64,000 nt of DNA from an uncultured Pelagibacteraceae bacterium (GCA_902622545.1 CACNQD010000004.1:1-64000), one strand, 5' to 3'; positions 33,821 to 44,330 are shown, numbered from the stretch's first letter. Notes: generated by a model not told the origin, from the sequence alone. Numbers and translations are program-made.

Positions 33821-35680
33821 TTAAGATGCTTTTTTCTTCTCTTTATCGTCGACTATGTGATAGACAGGTTTTTTTTCCATAGTGAACTTGCCAGACTCTG
33901 GATCACGTCTTGAAACAGTTAAACAATGCCAATTTTCATCATCAAGTTTCATATGATCGCCTCTATAATAGTACCCTGGCCAACGAGTTTCCTCTCTATA
34001 TAAAGTATGTTCTGTAACACACTGAGATGTCAAAGTTCTGTGTTTTAACTCCCATGCTCTCATTAACTGATGGTAATCCTCAGCTCCTACGTTTTCTAAG
34101 TCTTCCTGAAGCCAATCTAGTAATTCTAAAGCTTTTTTAAGAAGATTGTCGTTTGTCATATAGTTATTAGTGATACCACCACAATATTCATCCATGATTT
34201 TTTGAAGCCTTTGTAAGCCTTGTATTGGTGAGATATAACTTGGTGAAACTGTGCCTCCAGTTATCTCATTTCTACCAACTGTATAATTCTCTAGAGGTTT
34301 ATAAATTACTTCTTTTAAATCATTATATTGTTTTTCGGTTACTTTAATATTGTTTGCTTTCTTATCTTCAATATATTTAACCGCAGCTTTTGCAGCTAAT
34401 CTTCCCTCAGTGAAAGATCCTGACGAAAATTTATGAGCGCTGCCACCTACAGTGTCGCCTGCACCAAATAAACCCTCAACAGACATCATTCTGTTATATC
34501 CCCAAAAATAATCGTCTGGTGCAATGTCTTCTGGACCGCTTACCCATGCTCCTGAGCATGTTGCATGTGAGCCCATAACATAAGGCTCTGAAGTTGTTAA
34601 TTCTGGATTAGTATACTTTGGATCAATGTTTTGAGATGCCCAAACTACAGCTTGTCCTACTGTCATACCTAAAAAATTTTCCCAACCTACCGTTTCTAGG
34701 TGTGGATCCTGAAATGCTTCTTTTGTAACCATGTGAATTGGGCCACCACCTGCTGCTACTTCTTGAATAAAAGCATGGTTTCTTAGACATGTTGGAGTTG
34801 GATGATGATCAATGTATTCGCCAACAAGTTTTTTTGTAGCATCATACCATTTCTTTTCATAGTTCTCGCCATTTGCATTTTGAGTATAAGTTTTTAAATG
34901 TAAAAAATATGCGCCAACTGGACCATAACCGTCTTTAAATCTACATAACACAATTCTATTTTCCATTTGTGTCATTTTCGCGCCTGCAGCAATTGGTAAT
35001 GCGTATGCAGAGCCATTACTCCAAGGTGCGTACCATGTTCTTCCCATTCCCTCACCAACTGCTCTTGGTTTAAAAATATGAGAAGCTCCGCCAGCTGCAA
35101 TAATAACAGCTTTAGCTTTAAATACGTGATAATCACCTGTTCTCATATTAAAACCTACTGCACCTGCAATTCTATTTTCATTATTTTCATCTTTTAAAAG
35201 ATGAGTAATCATTATTCTGTTATAAATTTTATCAGCTGATTTCTTTGCTGCTTCAGCAACAATTGGTTTGTAACTTTCGCCATGAATCATAATTTGCCAT
35301 TTACCTTCTCTTTGATATCTGCCAGTTTCTTTATTTTTCATCATTGGTAAACCCCATTCATCAAACATGTGAACAGTTGAGTCAACGTGTCTTGCCATAT
35401 CGTACCCAAGGTCTTCTCTTACTAATCCCATCAAATCATTTCTTGCATATCTCACATGATCTTCTGGTTGATTTTCTCCCCACTGCATTCCCATGTAACA
35501 ATTAATAGCGTAAAGACCTTGCGCTACAGCACCACTTCTATCAATGTTTGCTTTTTCTACACAGATTATTTTTAGATCTCTTCCCCAATGTCTAGCTTCA
35601 AAAGTGGCTCCGGTACCTGCCATTCCACCACCAACAACTAAAACATCGCAATCTTCAAATACAGTTTTGTGTTTTGGCAT
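33821..35680 (-). CDS. aprA: Adenylylsulfate (APS) reductase subunit alpha
   Basis: DVLVVGGGMAGTGATFEARHWG, GAVAQGLYAINCYMG, FGAGDTVGGSAHKFSSGSFTEGRLAAKAA. Confidence 0.96.
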   Translation of the reverse strand: MPKHKTVFEDCDVLVVGGGMAGTGATFEARHWGRDLKIICVEKANIDRSGAVAQGLYAINCYMGMQWGENQPEDHVRYARNDLMGLVREDLGYDMARHVDSTVHMFDEWGLPMMKNKETGRYQREGKWQIMIHGESYKPIVAEAAKKSADKIYNRIMITHLLKDENNENRIAGAVGFNMRTGDYHVFKAKAVIIAAGGASHIFKPRAVGEGMGRTWYAPWSNGSAYALPIAAGAKMTQMENRIVLCRFKDGYGPVGAYFLHLKTYTQNANGENYEKKWYDATKKLVGEYIDHHPTPTCLRNHAFIQEVAAGGGPIHMVTKEAFQDPHLETVGWENFLGMTVGQAVVWASQNIDPKYTNPELTTSEPYVMGSHATCSGAWVSGPEDIAPDDYFWGYNRMMSVEGLFGAGDTVGGSAHKFSSGSFTEGRLAAKAAVKYIEDKKANNIKVTEKQYNDLKEVIYKPLENYTVGRNEITGGTVSPSYISPIQGLQRLQKIMDEYCGGITNNYMTNDNLLKKALELLDWLQEDLENVGAEDYHQLMRAWELKHRTLTSQCVTEHTLYREETRWPGYYYRGDHMKLDDENWHCLTVSRRDPESGKFTMEKKPVYHIVDDKEKKKAS

Positions 35681-36150
35681 TAATAATAAACTCCTTTTTT
35701 AAAAGAGCTTTTATCAAGTGTTGGTAAATCTTTATCCGTATTTAAACCATGAGGTTCATTGTATAAAATTTGAGAGTTTATTTCCCCTTGATTAGGTTTG
35801 TCACCTTCTGCAAGTTTAGGGATATATTTTCCCCAAGGCTTAGTAGTTATTGGGGAAACAAAATCTTTTTCTGTTCCATTTCTAAATTTTATTTTCCAAG
35901 ATATCGTTCCTTTTTCTTCTTCTCTTCTTACTCTAACGCTGTGCCCCATAGGAGCAAAGTCGGCATAACCTCTGACATCTATTGCGTGATTAGGGCATGC
36001 TTTCACACAAGAATAACATTCCCAACAAAAATTCGGTTCTATATTTTTTGCTCTTCTAATATTTTTATCAATATGCATTATGTCTGAAGGACATATATCT
36101 ACGCAGTGTCCGCATCCATCGCATCTTGTCATATATACAAATGTTGACAT
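35680..36150 (-). CDS. aprB: APS reductase subunit beta
   Basis: TRCDGCGHCVDICPSDIMHID, CWECYSCVKACPNHAIDVRGYADFAP. Confidence 0.96.
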   Translation of the reverse strand: MSTFVYMTRCDGCGHCVDICPSDIMHIDKNIRRAKNIEPNFCWECYSCVKACPNHAIDVRGYADFAPMGHSVRVRREEEKGTISWKIKFRNGTEKDFVSPITTKPWGKYIPKLAEGDKPNQGEINSQILYNEPHGLNTDKDLPTLDKSSFKKGVYY

Positions 36151-36181
36151 TTATTTTATCTCCTTTTTAAATCTTACCATA

Positions 36182-36970
36182 TTAATAGTGTTTTGGCTCT
36201 TCTCTTTTTATACCAAGACCAAATTGTTCTGGAGCATCTGCTGGAGGTGGTAAATTATCTCTAGAACCATCGGCTTCAGCTAAATTTTTCTGTATCGCAG
36301 CACCAGGTTTGTAAAACATATGTGCAAATTTAGACCAATATACTCCACCAAATAAAACTATATTTGATACTGCAAAGAGAACTAGAAATAAATTGTCCCA
36401 TCCAGAAATATTATTAAACTGCAAGTAGGACCATATTAATCCAAATGTGGAAGATGCAAGTAAAGCTAGCACAAAAAGATCTGCTGTAATGACTCTAAAT
36501 ACTGAATTAGCTTCTGCAGCTACATCTACTCTTAAAAATAACCAGAACCAATATCCACCTAAGCATGTCATTATTGCTCCTACATGCCAAAGAATTGGCC
36601 AGATTGCAGGTGTATCAGATGTTGTATAAAAGAAAATCATTGCACCTGAGCCAACCCAGAATAAAATTGTACCATACATTCCTAGAACGTGAGCTATTCT
36701 TCTTTTGCCTAAACCTAATTCTGAAGTAGTTCCAATGTCATGAACAATTGTTTTTGCTATTACTGCAATCCTTTCACCACTACCCAATTCTCTTTTAGCA
36801 TTTTTCTTTGCTTTCCTAGCGTTATTAAAAAAATATTTTACATTTTTTTTATGTATCATATCCAATAAAGTTCCTAATATTACAAGTACAACCATAACAA
36901 CAACAAAAGATTGTATCCCTATTAACGGGACAGTTTCAGATAAAATAGAAAATGGATTAGTTGAAAACAT
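36182..36970 (-). CDS. aprM: Putative AprM membrane anchor of APS reductase
   Basis: Multi-TM protein directly upstream of aprBA on the same strand. Confidence 0.75.
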   Translation of the reverse strand: MFSTNPFSILSETVPLIGIQSFVVVMVVLVILGTLLDMIHKKNVKYFFNNARKAKKNAKRELGSGERIAVIAKTIVHDIGTTSELGLGKRRIAHVLGMYGTILFWVGSGAMIFFYTTSDTPAIWPILWHVGAIMTCLGGYWFWLFLRVDVAAEANSVFRVITADLFVLALLASSTFGLIWSYLQFNNISGWDNLFLVLFAVSNIVLFGGVYWSKFAHMFYKPGAAIQKNLAEADGSRDNLPPPADAPEQFGLGIKREEPKHY

Positions 36971-37064
36971 AAAATTTATAAAATCGTTATATTAGTAGTA
37001 TACTTAAAAAAATAGTTCAACTGCGATATAGAGCCATTATGAGGGTTTTGAATAATCAAAAGTG

Positions 37065-37463
37065 TTATTTTTTTCTTATATAATGCTGTTTAGAAGGTAT
37101 AACACTTCGAACACCGCCTTGAGGATTTTCTACATCGCCTTCTCTTCTAGGAATCACATGTATATGACAGTGAAAAATAGATTGACCCGCAACTTTTCCT
37201 GAGTTTGTGCCAATATTAAAACCTTTTACAGTGAAATCTTCTGAGCTGATTTTTTGTTGTAATTTTTTAACTAAATCGTCACAAGCTAAAATTTCTTTAT
37301 CATTTAATTCAAAATAATTTTTAATACACCTTTTAGGTACTACTAATGAATGAAATTTAGTTACTGGGTAACTATCTCTTGATGCATAAGCAAGACTATT
37401 TTCAAATATCAATTCATTTTTTCGTATTGAGCAAAATATACAAGGATTATTTGGATCTTTCAT
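37065..37463 (-). CDS. HIT-family protein
   Basis: QSIFHCHIHVIPRREGD histidine triad. Confidence 0.93.
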   Translation of the reverse strand: MKDPNNPCIFCSIRKNELIFENSLAYASRDSYPVTKFHSLVVPKRCIKNYFELNDKEILACDDLVKKLQQKISSEDFTVKGFNIGTNSGKVAGQSIFHCHIHVIPRREGDVENPQGGVRSVIPSKQHYIRKK

Positions 37464-37467
37464 TTTA

Positions 37468-38214
37468 TTAAATTAATAATTTAAAGTTTTTTTTTATTCT
37501 TTTAAAACCAGTCATACTCCTATTTTTCCATTTATACTGTTTAATAAATTTAACAGGAGTAACACCTTTCCCTGACCCAATCAGCAAGATTTCATCATAT
37601 TTATGTATATCTTTCAAATTTATATCTTTAAAATTTATTTTTACTTTTTTACTTAAATAATTAATTGTGTTTCCGATATAGCAGTTATTCTTTGGTGAAT
37701 AATATTTATTATTTCTAATAAGTAATAAATTAGAGGTACAGGTCTCAAGAATTTTCTTTTTGTAAACTAATAATATATCCACCTTCGTAGCATCATAGAA
37801 ATTTAATTTTTTTAGAATGTATTTATATTTTAGATTTTTATATTTAGGATCAGTTCTTTTATAATTTAAAACCTTTAATTCAAAATTATTTGAAAGTTTG
37901 AGCCTTTTACGAATAGAAATAGATATTAATTTTTTTGATAGAGCAATTCTAAACAAATGGTTATATTTAAAATTATTTCTTATATTTGCTCTTATTAGAG
38001 CTTTAATATTCTCTTCGATATTTTTAGAATAAATCTTATATTTTTTTAAAGACTTAATTAAGTTTATAAAATGATTATTAAATAAAACTAATTTACCTGG
38101 TTTACCAACAAGTCTTATTGTCGTGAACACACCATGTGATCCCCATAAATCCTTAAATTGTGAAATTTTAAGATTATTAATATGATAAGATTTTTTTAAT
38201 AAAAAATTTGCCAT
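37468..38214 (-). CDS. pabC: Class IV aminotransferase-fold protein (aminodeoxychorismate lyase-like)
   Basis: HGVFTTIRLV, ETCTSNLLLIRNN; overlaps amidotransferase gene. Confidence 0.65.
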   Translation of the reverse strand: MANFLLKKSYHINNLKISQFKDLWGSHGVFTTIRLVGKPGKLVLFNNHFINLIKSLKKYKIYSKNIEENIKALIRANIRNNFKYNHLFRIALSKKLISISIRKRLKLSNNFELKVLNYKRTDPKYKNLKYKYILKKLNFYDATKVDILLVYKKKILETCTSNLLLIRNNKYYSPKNNCYIGNTINYLSKKVKINFKDINLKDIHKYDEILLIGSGKGVTPVKFIKQYKWKNRSMTGFKRIKKNFKLLI

Positions 38215-38734
38215 TTTCGGTTAAGAATGAATCTGGGTGAAATTGAAATCCATAAACTTTATTAAAGTTATCTTCAAAAGCCATTGGAGTATTTGATTTT
38301 GTACAACGCATAGTTATATCAATATTATTAGATTTAAAGGGCTCATGTAATTTTAATGAATGATATCTTCCAATCTTAAATATTTTATTTTTTTGAAATA
38401 TTTTACTTTTATTATTTACTTTTACTTTTGATTGATAGCCATGATAAATATTGTTCTGTTGTTTGATTATTCCTCCTTCATTAAATAAAATTAGTTGAAA
38501 TCCTAAACATATACCTATTATTTTTTTTTTACCTTTAAATAATTTATATATTTTCGAAGTCTCTGGATAATCTTTGGGCGAGCCAGGACCAGGAGAGAAA
38601 ACTATTACATCTGATTTTTTTAGTAATTTTAAATTCAAATTAAAATAATCTGAGCAGTATACTTTTTCAAATTCTGCAAATTGATGAACAACATTCCATG
38701 TAAATGAGTCTTGGTGATCAATAATATAAATCAT
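38177..38734 (-). CDS. pabA: Glutamine amidotransferase (PabA/TrpG-like)
   Basis: IIDHQDSFTWN, VFSPGPGSPKD, GICLGFQ, FQFHPDSF. Confidence 0.82.
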   Translation of the reverse strand: MIYIIDHQDSFTWNVVHQFAEFEKVYCSDYFNLNLKLLKKSDVIVFSPGPGSPKDYPETSKIYKLFKGKKKIIGICLGFQLILFNEGGIIKQQNNIYHGYQSKVKVNNKSKIFQKNKIFKIGRYHSLKLHEPFKSNNIDITMRCTKSNTPMAFEDNFNKVYGFQFHPDSFLTENGKFFIKKILSY

Positions 38735-39945
38735 TTAAATAATTCCAACAAAGATTTTGCTTTTATAAAATTTTCATTAAATTCTTTTTTAGGAGAACTT
38801 TCTAACACAACTCCAGATGCCGCTGATATTTCAGATTTGTTTTGAAAATTTAAAATTGATCTAATTATTATATTAAAACGCAAATCTTCGTTAAACTTAA
38901 TAAATCCAAAACTTCCAGTAAATATATTTCTATCTTCTTTTTCTTGGCTATTAAGCAATTCTAATGTTCTAATTTTAGGGCAACCTATTACAGATCCACC
39001 TGGCATCATTGATTTAATAATATTTATTAATTTAATTTTTTTTCTTAAATTACCTTCTATCGTGGTTACATAGTGAAAAAGATGTTTATATTCCTCAACA
39101 TATTTTTTTCTTGTTATCCTTACAGTTCCTGGTTTGCAAATTCTTGATAAATCATTTCTTTCCATATCAACTATCATATTATGTTCTTTTGTTTCTTTAT
39201 TATTATTCTTAAAAAAACTAAGTGCTTTTGATTTATTGAGCTTTGAGTTTTTTTTTAAAGTCCCGGCTATTGGTTTTGTTTTTAATTTTAAGCCTTTTTT
39301 TTCAATCAATGTTTCAGGGGAACAGCTGACAATTGAATAATCTTTATCTCTTATCATAAAAGATTCGGGCGATGAATTTACTTTCATTAACTTCCAGAAA
39401 AAATTAATTGGGTTGATTACTGAATTATTTTTATATTTTGTACAAATTTTAATTTGATAAGTTTCACCTTGTTTAATTTTTTTTGAAAATAAATTAAAAA
39501 TTCTTTTATATTTATTGAAATCAGTATTTATCTTGAAAGGACTTAAAATTTTAGTTGGATTGAACTTAATATTAAATTTATTTTGTTTAATATTTGATGA
39601 GATTTTTACTTTATCAGATATTGTAATTACAGTCTCTGGTTTATAAAAAACCCCTTTATAAAAATTATTTTTTTTCTGGTTTTTTAATCTTATATTTAAA
39701 AGATTACACAATATTTCATATCCAAAAAAACCTATAAACAAATCCTGCTCTTTTTTATATTTTTTATTTGAAAAACTATTTAAAAAACCATTTATATTTG
39801 AATTATTAAGTATTATTTTTTTTGAGAAATCGGTAAATACCTTATACTTATTTCCGAATTTATAAATAATCATTGGCTTATCGGATTGATATAATTTTTC
39901 CAGATAAGGACTAAATTTTAGTTTATGCTTTTTGTAATCTCTCAA
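38731..39945 (-). CDS. pabB: Chorismate-binding synthase component I (PabB/TrpE-like)
   Basis: KPIAGTLKK, EHNMIVDMERNDLSRI, MMPGGSVIGCPKIRTLELL, GSFGFI. Confidence 0.82.
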   Translation of the reverse strand: MRDYKKHKLKFSPYLEKLYQSDKPMIIYKFGNKYKVFTDFSKKIILNNSNINGFLNSFSNKKYKKEQDLFIGFFGYEILCNLLNIRLKNQKKNNFYKGVFYKPETVITISDKVKISSNIKQNKFNIKFNPTKILSPFKINTDFNKYKRIFNLFSKKIKQGETYQIKICTKYKNNSVINPINFFWKLMKVNSSPESFMIRDKDYSIVSCSPETLIEKKGLKLKTKPIAGTLKKNSKLNKSKALSFFKNNNKETKEHNMIVDMERNDLSRICKPGTVRITRKKYVEEYKHLFHYVTTIEGNLRKKIKLINIIKSMMPGGSVIGCPKIRTLELLNSQEKEDRNIFTGSFGFIKFNEDLRFNIIIRSILNFQNKSEISAASGVVLESSPKKEFNENFIKAKSLLELFK

Positions 39946-41140
39946 TAGCTTGCTCTTTAATTGGTAAGTGTATTAAACCTGCAAAAATTGATAATGCAAT
40001 TGCCAAATACCACGCATAGTCATAAGAGCCATACAAATCATAAAATAATCCTCCTAGATAAGCTCCAAAGAATGATCCAATTTGATGGCTTAAAAAAACT
40101 AACCCATACAATAATCCCAAATACTTTGTTCCAAAAATATGTGCAACTATCCCACTTGTTGCAGGAACAGTTGATAGCCACAAAATACCAAAGCTTGCTC
40201 CAAAAAAAATAGAGCCTAATGTGCTAGGGGGTAAGAAAATAAACAAACATATTGAAACACCTCTTAAGAAATAAATTATACTTAAAATTGTTTTCTTTTT
40301 TCTTTTTGTGCAAAGATAGCCACTCATAAGTGATCCAAAGATATTAAATAACCCTATCAAAGATAATATCATTGCAGCAGTCCAATCCTCTAGGCCTCTA
40401 TCAATTACATATTTTGGAACGTGAGTTCCAACTAATGTTATATGAAAACCACAAACAAAAAATCCAGACAAAAGTAATAAATAACTTTTATATCTAAAAG
40501 CTTCACTTAAAGCTTCAATCGTTGACTGACTTCCTCCATCTTTTGTTTCATTTATTTGAGGCGAACGAACAAAAAATGATATCAGAAAACCTAACGACAA
40601 AAATAACATGAAATAAAATAATGTTTGTACCCATCCATAATTTCCAAGTGAATAATTTGTGAATAGTGGTGATAAAAAATATCCAAATGACCCTACTGCC
40701 GTTACAATACTCATCGCGATAGTTCTATTTGATAATGGAAAATGCTTACCAACAATCGACATTGGTATGCTTATGGCTGTTCCACCACATCCAATTCCAA
40801 CGAGAACACCTAACCAAATTTGAAAGTAAATTCCTGTATTAGGACCATTATACAAAAAGTAGATACCAATAATGTAAAACACAAAAGCTAAAGATATAGC
40901 TTTATGCCCACCGTATTTATCAGCAATTGCTCCAAAAACTGGGCCAGATAAACCCCAGCCTAACATTTGTATACCAATAGCTAAACCAAATTCAGTGTTA
41001 GTAATTCCTAAATCTGCATTAAAGTCCATGAAGAACATGCCAAACACTTGTCTTACACTTAAAGAAATAAAAACTACAAGTGATGCTGCAATTAAAGTAA
41101 CTAATGCCAAATTACTTTTTATGAACTTTTCTGAGCTCAT
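39923..41140 (-). CDS. MFS transporter
   Basis: 12-TM pattern; GPVFGAIADKYGGHKAI. Confidence 0.85.
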   Translation of the reverse strand: MSSEKFIKSNLALVTLIAASLVVFISLSVRQVFGMFFMDFNADLGITNTEFGLAIGIQMLGWGLSGPVFGAIADKYGGHKAISLAFVFYIIGIYFLYNGPNTGIYFQIWLGVLVGIGCGGTAISIPMSIVGKHFPLSNRTIAMSIVTAVGSFGYFLSPLFTNYSLGNYGWVQTLFYFMLFLSLGFLISFFVRSPQINETKDGGSQSTIEALSEAFRYKSYLLLLSGFFVCGFHITLVGTHVPKYVIDRGLEDWTAAMILSLIGLFNIFGSLMSGYLCTKRKKKTILSIIYFLRGVSICLFIFLPPSTLGSIFFGASFGILWLSTVPATSGIVAHIFGTKYLGLLYGLVFLSHQIGSFFGAYLGGLFYDLYGSYDYAWYLAIALSIFAGLIHLPIKEQAIERLQKA

Positions 41141-42312
41141 TTAATAAACCTTAATGATCTTTTTAAGTCGTTTATTAAATCTTTAGGGTCTTCCAAACCA
41201 ATATGTAACCTAACGATGTGTTCATCTTTTGATAAGTTCAAGTATTTTCTTTTTCCTTGTTCTTTTATTTTTTGGTGCAACGCTAAACTTTCAAAACCTC
41301 CCCAACTATAACCATAACCAAACAATCTTAAAGAGTTAACAAATCTATCTATGGAGCTTATATTTCTAGATTTTATTTTGAGGCCCATTAGACCTGAGGA
41401 GCCTTTATAATATTTTTTCCACATCTTGTAATCTTTAGTTCCTTTTTTATGAGGATATAAAACTGTAATCTTTTTATGTTTACTTAAAAAGGAAGCAATT
41501 TTTTTTGTATTTATCTCATGTCTATCTAATCTTGTATCCAAAGTTCTGAGACCTCTAATTATTAAATAAGCATCATCAGGTCCCATTCTTAAACCAGAAA
41601 TTTTTTCTGCTTTTTGAACAAATTTAAATACCCTTTTATTGACTGCTAAACTTCCCCCCATCACATCTGAATGTCCAGAATAATACTTGGTTGCTGATAC
41701 AATAGCCATATCAAATCCCAACTTAATAGGTTTTAGAAAATATGGAGTTCCCCATGTATTATCCATAGCTGTAAAAATTTTATTTTTTTTTGCAATAGAA
41801 ATTATTTTTGAGAGATCTTGAAATTCAAACGTGTTACTGCCCGGATTTTCAACAAATATTAATTTTGTTTTTTTTGTTATATTATTTTTTAGTGTGGATA
41901 AATCTCTCGGATTATAAAATATGGCTTTAATATTAAAATCTTTAAAAAAATCCTGAGTTAATATTCTTGTAGGACTGTATACTGGGTCAGAAACAAGAAT
42001 TTCATCACCAGGTCTTACTACACTTAACATTGCAAGAAAAACAGAACCAAAACCAGTTGGTGTTAGGAAAACATGATATGATTCCTCTAATTTTGTTAAA
42101 ATTTTCGATAATGCATGTGTTGTTGAAGTTCCTTGCCTTCCATAATCAAAATGGCCTGCTGTAGGATCTTTTAAGTGTTTTTTTTGAGTTTTTCGAATGT
42201 CATTAAGAGATTTAAACAAAATTGTAGATGCTCTAACAACCGGAGGATTTACAGACTGATTGTAGAAATCTTTAGCTGTATGTTTTAAAAAAGTTTTGAA
42301 TGAATAATCCAT
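41137..42312 (-). CDS. metC: Cystathionine beta-lyase-like PLP enzyme (ORF open to 42408; start likely MDYSFK)
   Basis: NPPVVRASTILF, YGRQGTSTTHAL, VSATKYYSGHSDVMGGS. Confidence 0.87.
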   Translation of the reverse strand: MDYSFKTFLKHTAKDFYNQSVNPPVVRASTILFKSLNDIRKTQKKHLKDPTAGHFDYGRQGTSTTHALSKILTKLEESYHVFLTPTGFGSVFLAMLSVVRPGDEILVSDPVYSPTRILTQDFFKDFNIKAIFYNPRDLSTLKNNITKKTKLIFVENPGSNTFEFQDLSKIISIAKKNKIFTAMDNTWGTPYFLKPIKLGFDMAIVSATKYYSGHSDVMGGSLAVNKRVFKFVQKAEKISGLRMGPDDAYLIIRGLRTLDTRLDRHEINTKKIASFLSKHKKITVLYPHKKGTKDYKMWKKYYKGSSGLMGLKIKSRNISSIDRFVNSLRLFGYGYSWGGFESLALHQKIKEQGKRKYLNLSKDEHIVRLHIGLEDPKDLINDLKRSLRFIK

Positions 42313-42387
42313 AAAAAATTTGATAACTAAATATGACAATGCTATATCCCACATATAAGTCAATAAAATAATAAAAGGAGAAAACTT

Positions 42388-42471
42388 ATGGGATACCCAA
42401 AAAAACATCGTGGTAGAAGAAAGATGGGATCAAAAAAAAGAAGGGCTAGAAAAAAAAATAAGAAAAAATAA
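42388..42471 (+). CDS. 27-aa extremely basic protein (candidate small ribosomal/RNA-binding protein)
   Basis: Read directly: MGYPKKHRGRRKMGSKKRRARKKNKKK*, preceded by strong SD aaggag at 7-nt spacing; absent from ORF list. Confidence 0.75.
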   Translation: MGYPKKHRGRRKMGSKKRRARKKNKKK

Positions 42472-42482
42472 ATCTAATCAAA

Positions 42483-43172
42483 ATGGATACCATAAATAAA
42501 GTTAAATCCATAAGTATATGGATTTTTATAGTTCCCTTCTTTGCTATTAATACTTGCTTAGTATTAATTACGTCCTTTCATGATCTTTTTCCAAATAAAG
42601 AACATATCATTCATTTTACAATTCCTTATATTGATGGAGGAGCCTCAATAAGTAGAACAGCTAGAGTTTTTCCTACATACTTAATTTTTAAACCTGCCAT
42701 GTTTTTGACAGCGTACTTATTGATAAGATATTGGCTATATATTAAAAAAATAATTTTAAAAATCCATGGAGAGCATAAAAATTTAAGAAAAATTTTAATA
42801 TTTGGTATTGGTTCAGCTATTTGTTTAATCATTCATTCAATATTTTTAGGTATAAAATTTGATTATGATCTCTATAAATTATTCAGAAGAGTAATCATGC
42901 TAGTTTTTATTATTTTTGAAGTGGTAGCCCAGGCTTATTTAGTTATTACCTTGTACTCAATCAAAAATAAATTATTAAGTTTTATAAATTTAAAATTCTT
43001 AAAATTAAAAGCTATTTTAGTATCAATTTTAGTTTTTGTTATGATTGTTAGTATCCCAATAGTAAGTTTGCCAGGTAATAAACATATTAAACATGCATTA
43101 GAGTGGGACTTTTTTCTAGGTGTTATATTATTTTATGTTCTAACTTTCCTAATGTGGAAAAAACAAAGCTAA
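42483..43172 (+). CDS. Multi-TM protein, Frag1/DRAM/Sfk1-like
   Basis: About 6 TM segments; IPYIDGGASISRTARVFPTYLIFK motif. Confidence 0.55.
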   Translation: MDTINKVKSISIWIFIVPFFAINTCLVLITSFHDLFPNKEHIIHFTIPYIDGGASISRTARVFPTYLIFKPAMFLTAYLLIRYWLYIKKIILKIHGEHKNLRKILIFGIGSAICLIIHSIFLGIKFDYDLYKLFRRVIMLVFIIFEVVAQAYLVITLYSIKNKLLSFINLKFLKLKAILVSILVFVMIVSIPIVSLPGNKHIKHALEWDFFLGVILFYVLTFLMWKKQS

Positions 43173-44288
43173 TTATCGAGTAATCCAGCCTCCGCCTAAA
43201 ACTCTATCACCATCTATATCTTTTTTATAAAAAACACATGCTTGACCTGGTGAAATACCATATTCATCTTCTAATAGTGTTAAAGAAGTTTTGCCATTAT
43301 TTAAATTTAATTTAGATTTTAATAGTTTGCCAGTAGATCTTACTTTTACAAAAATTTTTTCATCAAAAAATTTCTTATCAGCTAAGAGATTTAAGTTTTT
43401 TAAATTAATATTTTTTTTTATTAATTCTTTTTTTTCACCAACTATTATCTCATTTTTATCAGAGTTAATATCAATCACGTATAAAGGCTCTTTTGCTGCG
43501 ATTTTAATTCCTCTTCTTTGACCTATAGTAAAGTTGACAATTCCATCATGTACTCCTAAAACTTTACCTAAAGAATCTTTTATATTTCCTTTTTTAAATG
43601 CATCAGGTCTGAATTTTTGGATAACTGACACATAATCACCATTTGGAACAAAGCAAATATCTTGACTGTCAGGTTTGTCTGCAACATTTAATTGAAGTTT
43701 TTGTGCTATTTCTCTGGTTTCTTTTTTTAATAATTTTCCTAATGGAAATCTTAAAAAGTTTAATTGGTCTCTAGTAGTGTTGAATAAAAAGTAGCTCTGG
43801 TCTCTGTTTGTGTCAACGGCTCTATACATTTCCGTTTGATTATTTTTTGTTATACTTTTAACATAATGACCAGTAACTAAAGCATCTGCTTTAATATTTA
43901 ATGACTCTTGAAATAAATCATTAAATTTTACAGTCTTATTACATTGAACACATGGAATAGGTGTTTCTCCTTTAAGATAGCTATCTACAAAGTTGTCTAT
44001 TACGCCTTCCTTAAACTTATTTTGATAATACAAAATTTTGTGTTCAATATTTAATTTGTTAGCTACTCTTTTCGCATCAAATATATCTTGACCTGAGCAA
44101 CAAGTTTTTGAGGCAGCTACCTCTTTATTGTCATCATATAATTTCAGTGTAATTCCAATTACTCTATAGCCCTCTTTTTTCATCATGCCTGCAACAGTAG
44201 AAGAGTCTACCCCTCCAGACATTGCAACAACTATAGTTGTATCTTTTGGGCTCTTTTCAAATCCAAGAGAATTTAAAATATTTTTCAT
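43173..44288 (-). CDS. mnmA: tRNA-specific 2-thiouridylase MnmA
   Basis: [38 protein letters not shown]. Confidence 0.96.
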   Translation of the reverse strand: MKNILNSLGFEKSPKDTTIVVAMSGGVDSSTVAGMMKKEGYRVIGITLKLYDDNKEVAASKTCCSGQDIFDAKRVANKLNIEHKILYYQNKFKEGVIDNFVDSYLKGETPIPCVQCNKTVKFNDLFQESLNIKADALVTGHYVKSITKNNQTEMYRAVDTNRDQSYFLFNTTRDQLNFLRFPLGKLLKKETREIAQKLQLNVADKPDSQDICFVPNGDYVSVIQKFRPDAFKKGNIKDSLGKVLGVHDGIVNFTIGQRRGIKIAAKEPLYVIDINSDKNEIIVGEKKELIKKNINLKNLNLLADKKFFDEKIFVKVRSTGKLLKSKLNLNNGKTSLTLLEDEYGISPGQACVFYKKDIDGDRVLGGGWITR

Positions 44289-44330
44289 AAGTTTGGAAAT
44301 TATACTTTTTTCTATTATAAGTTAAACTAT

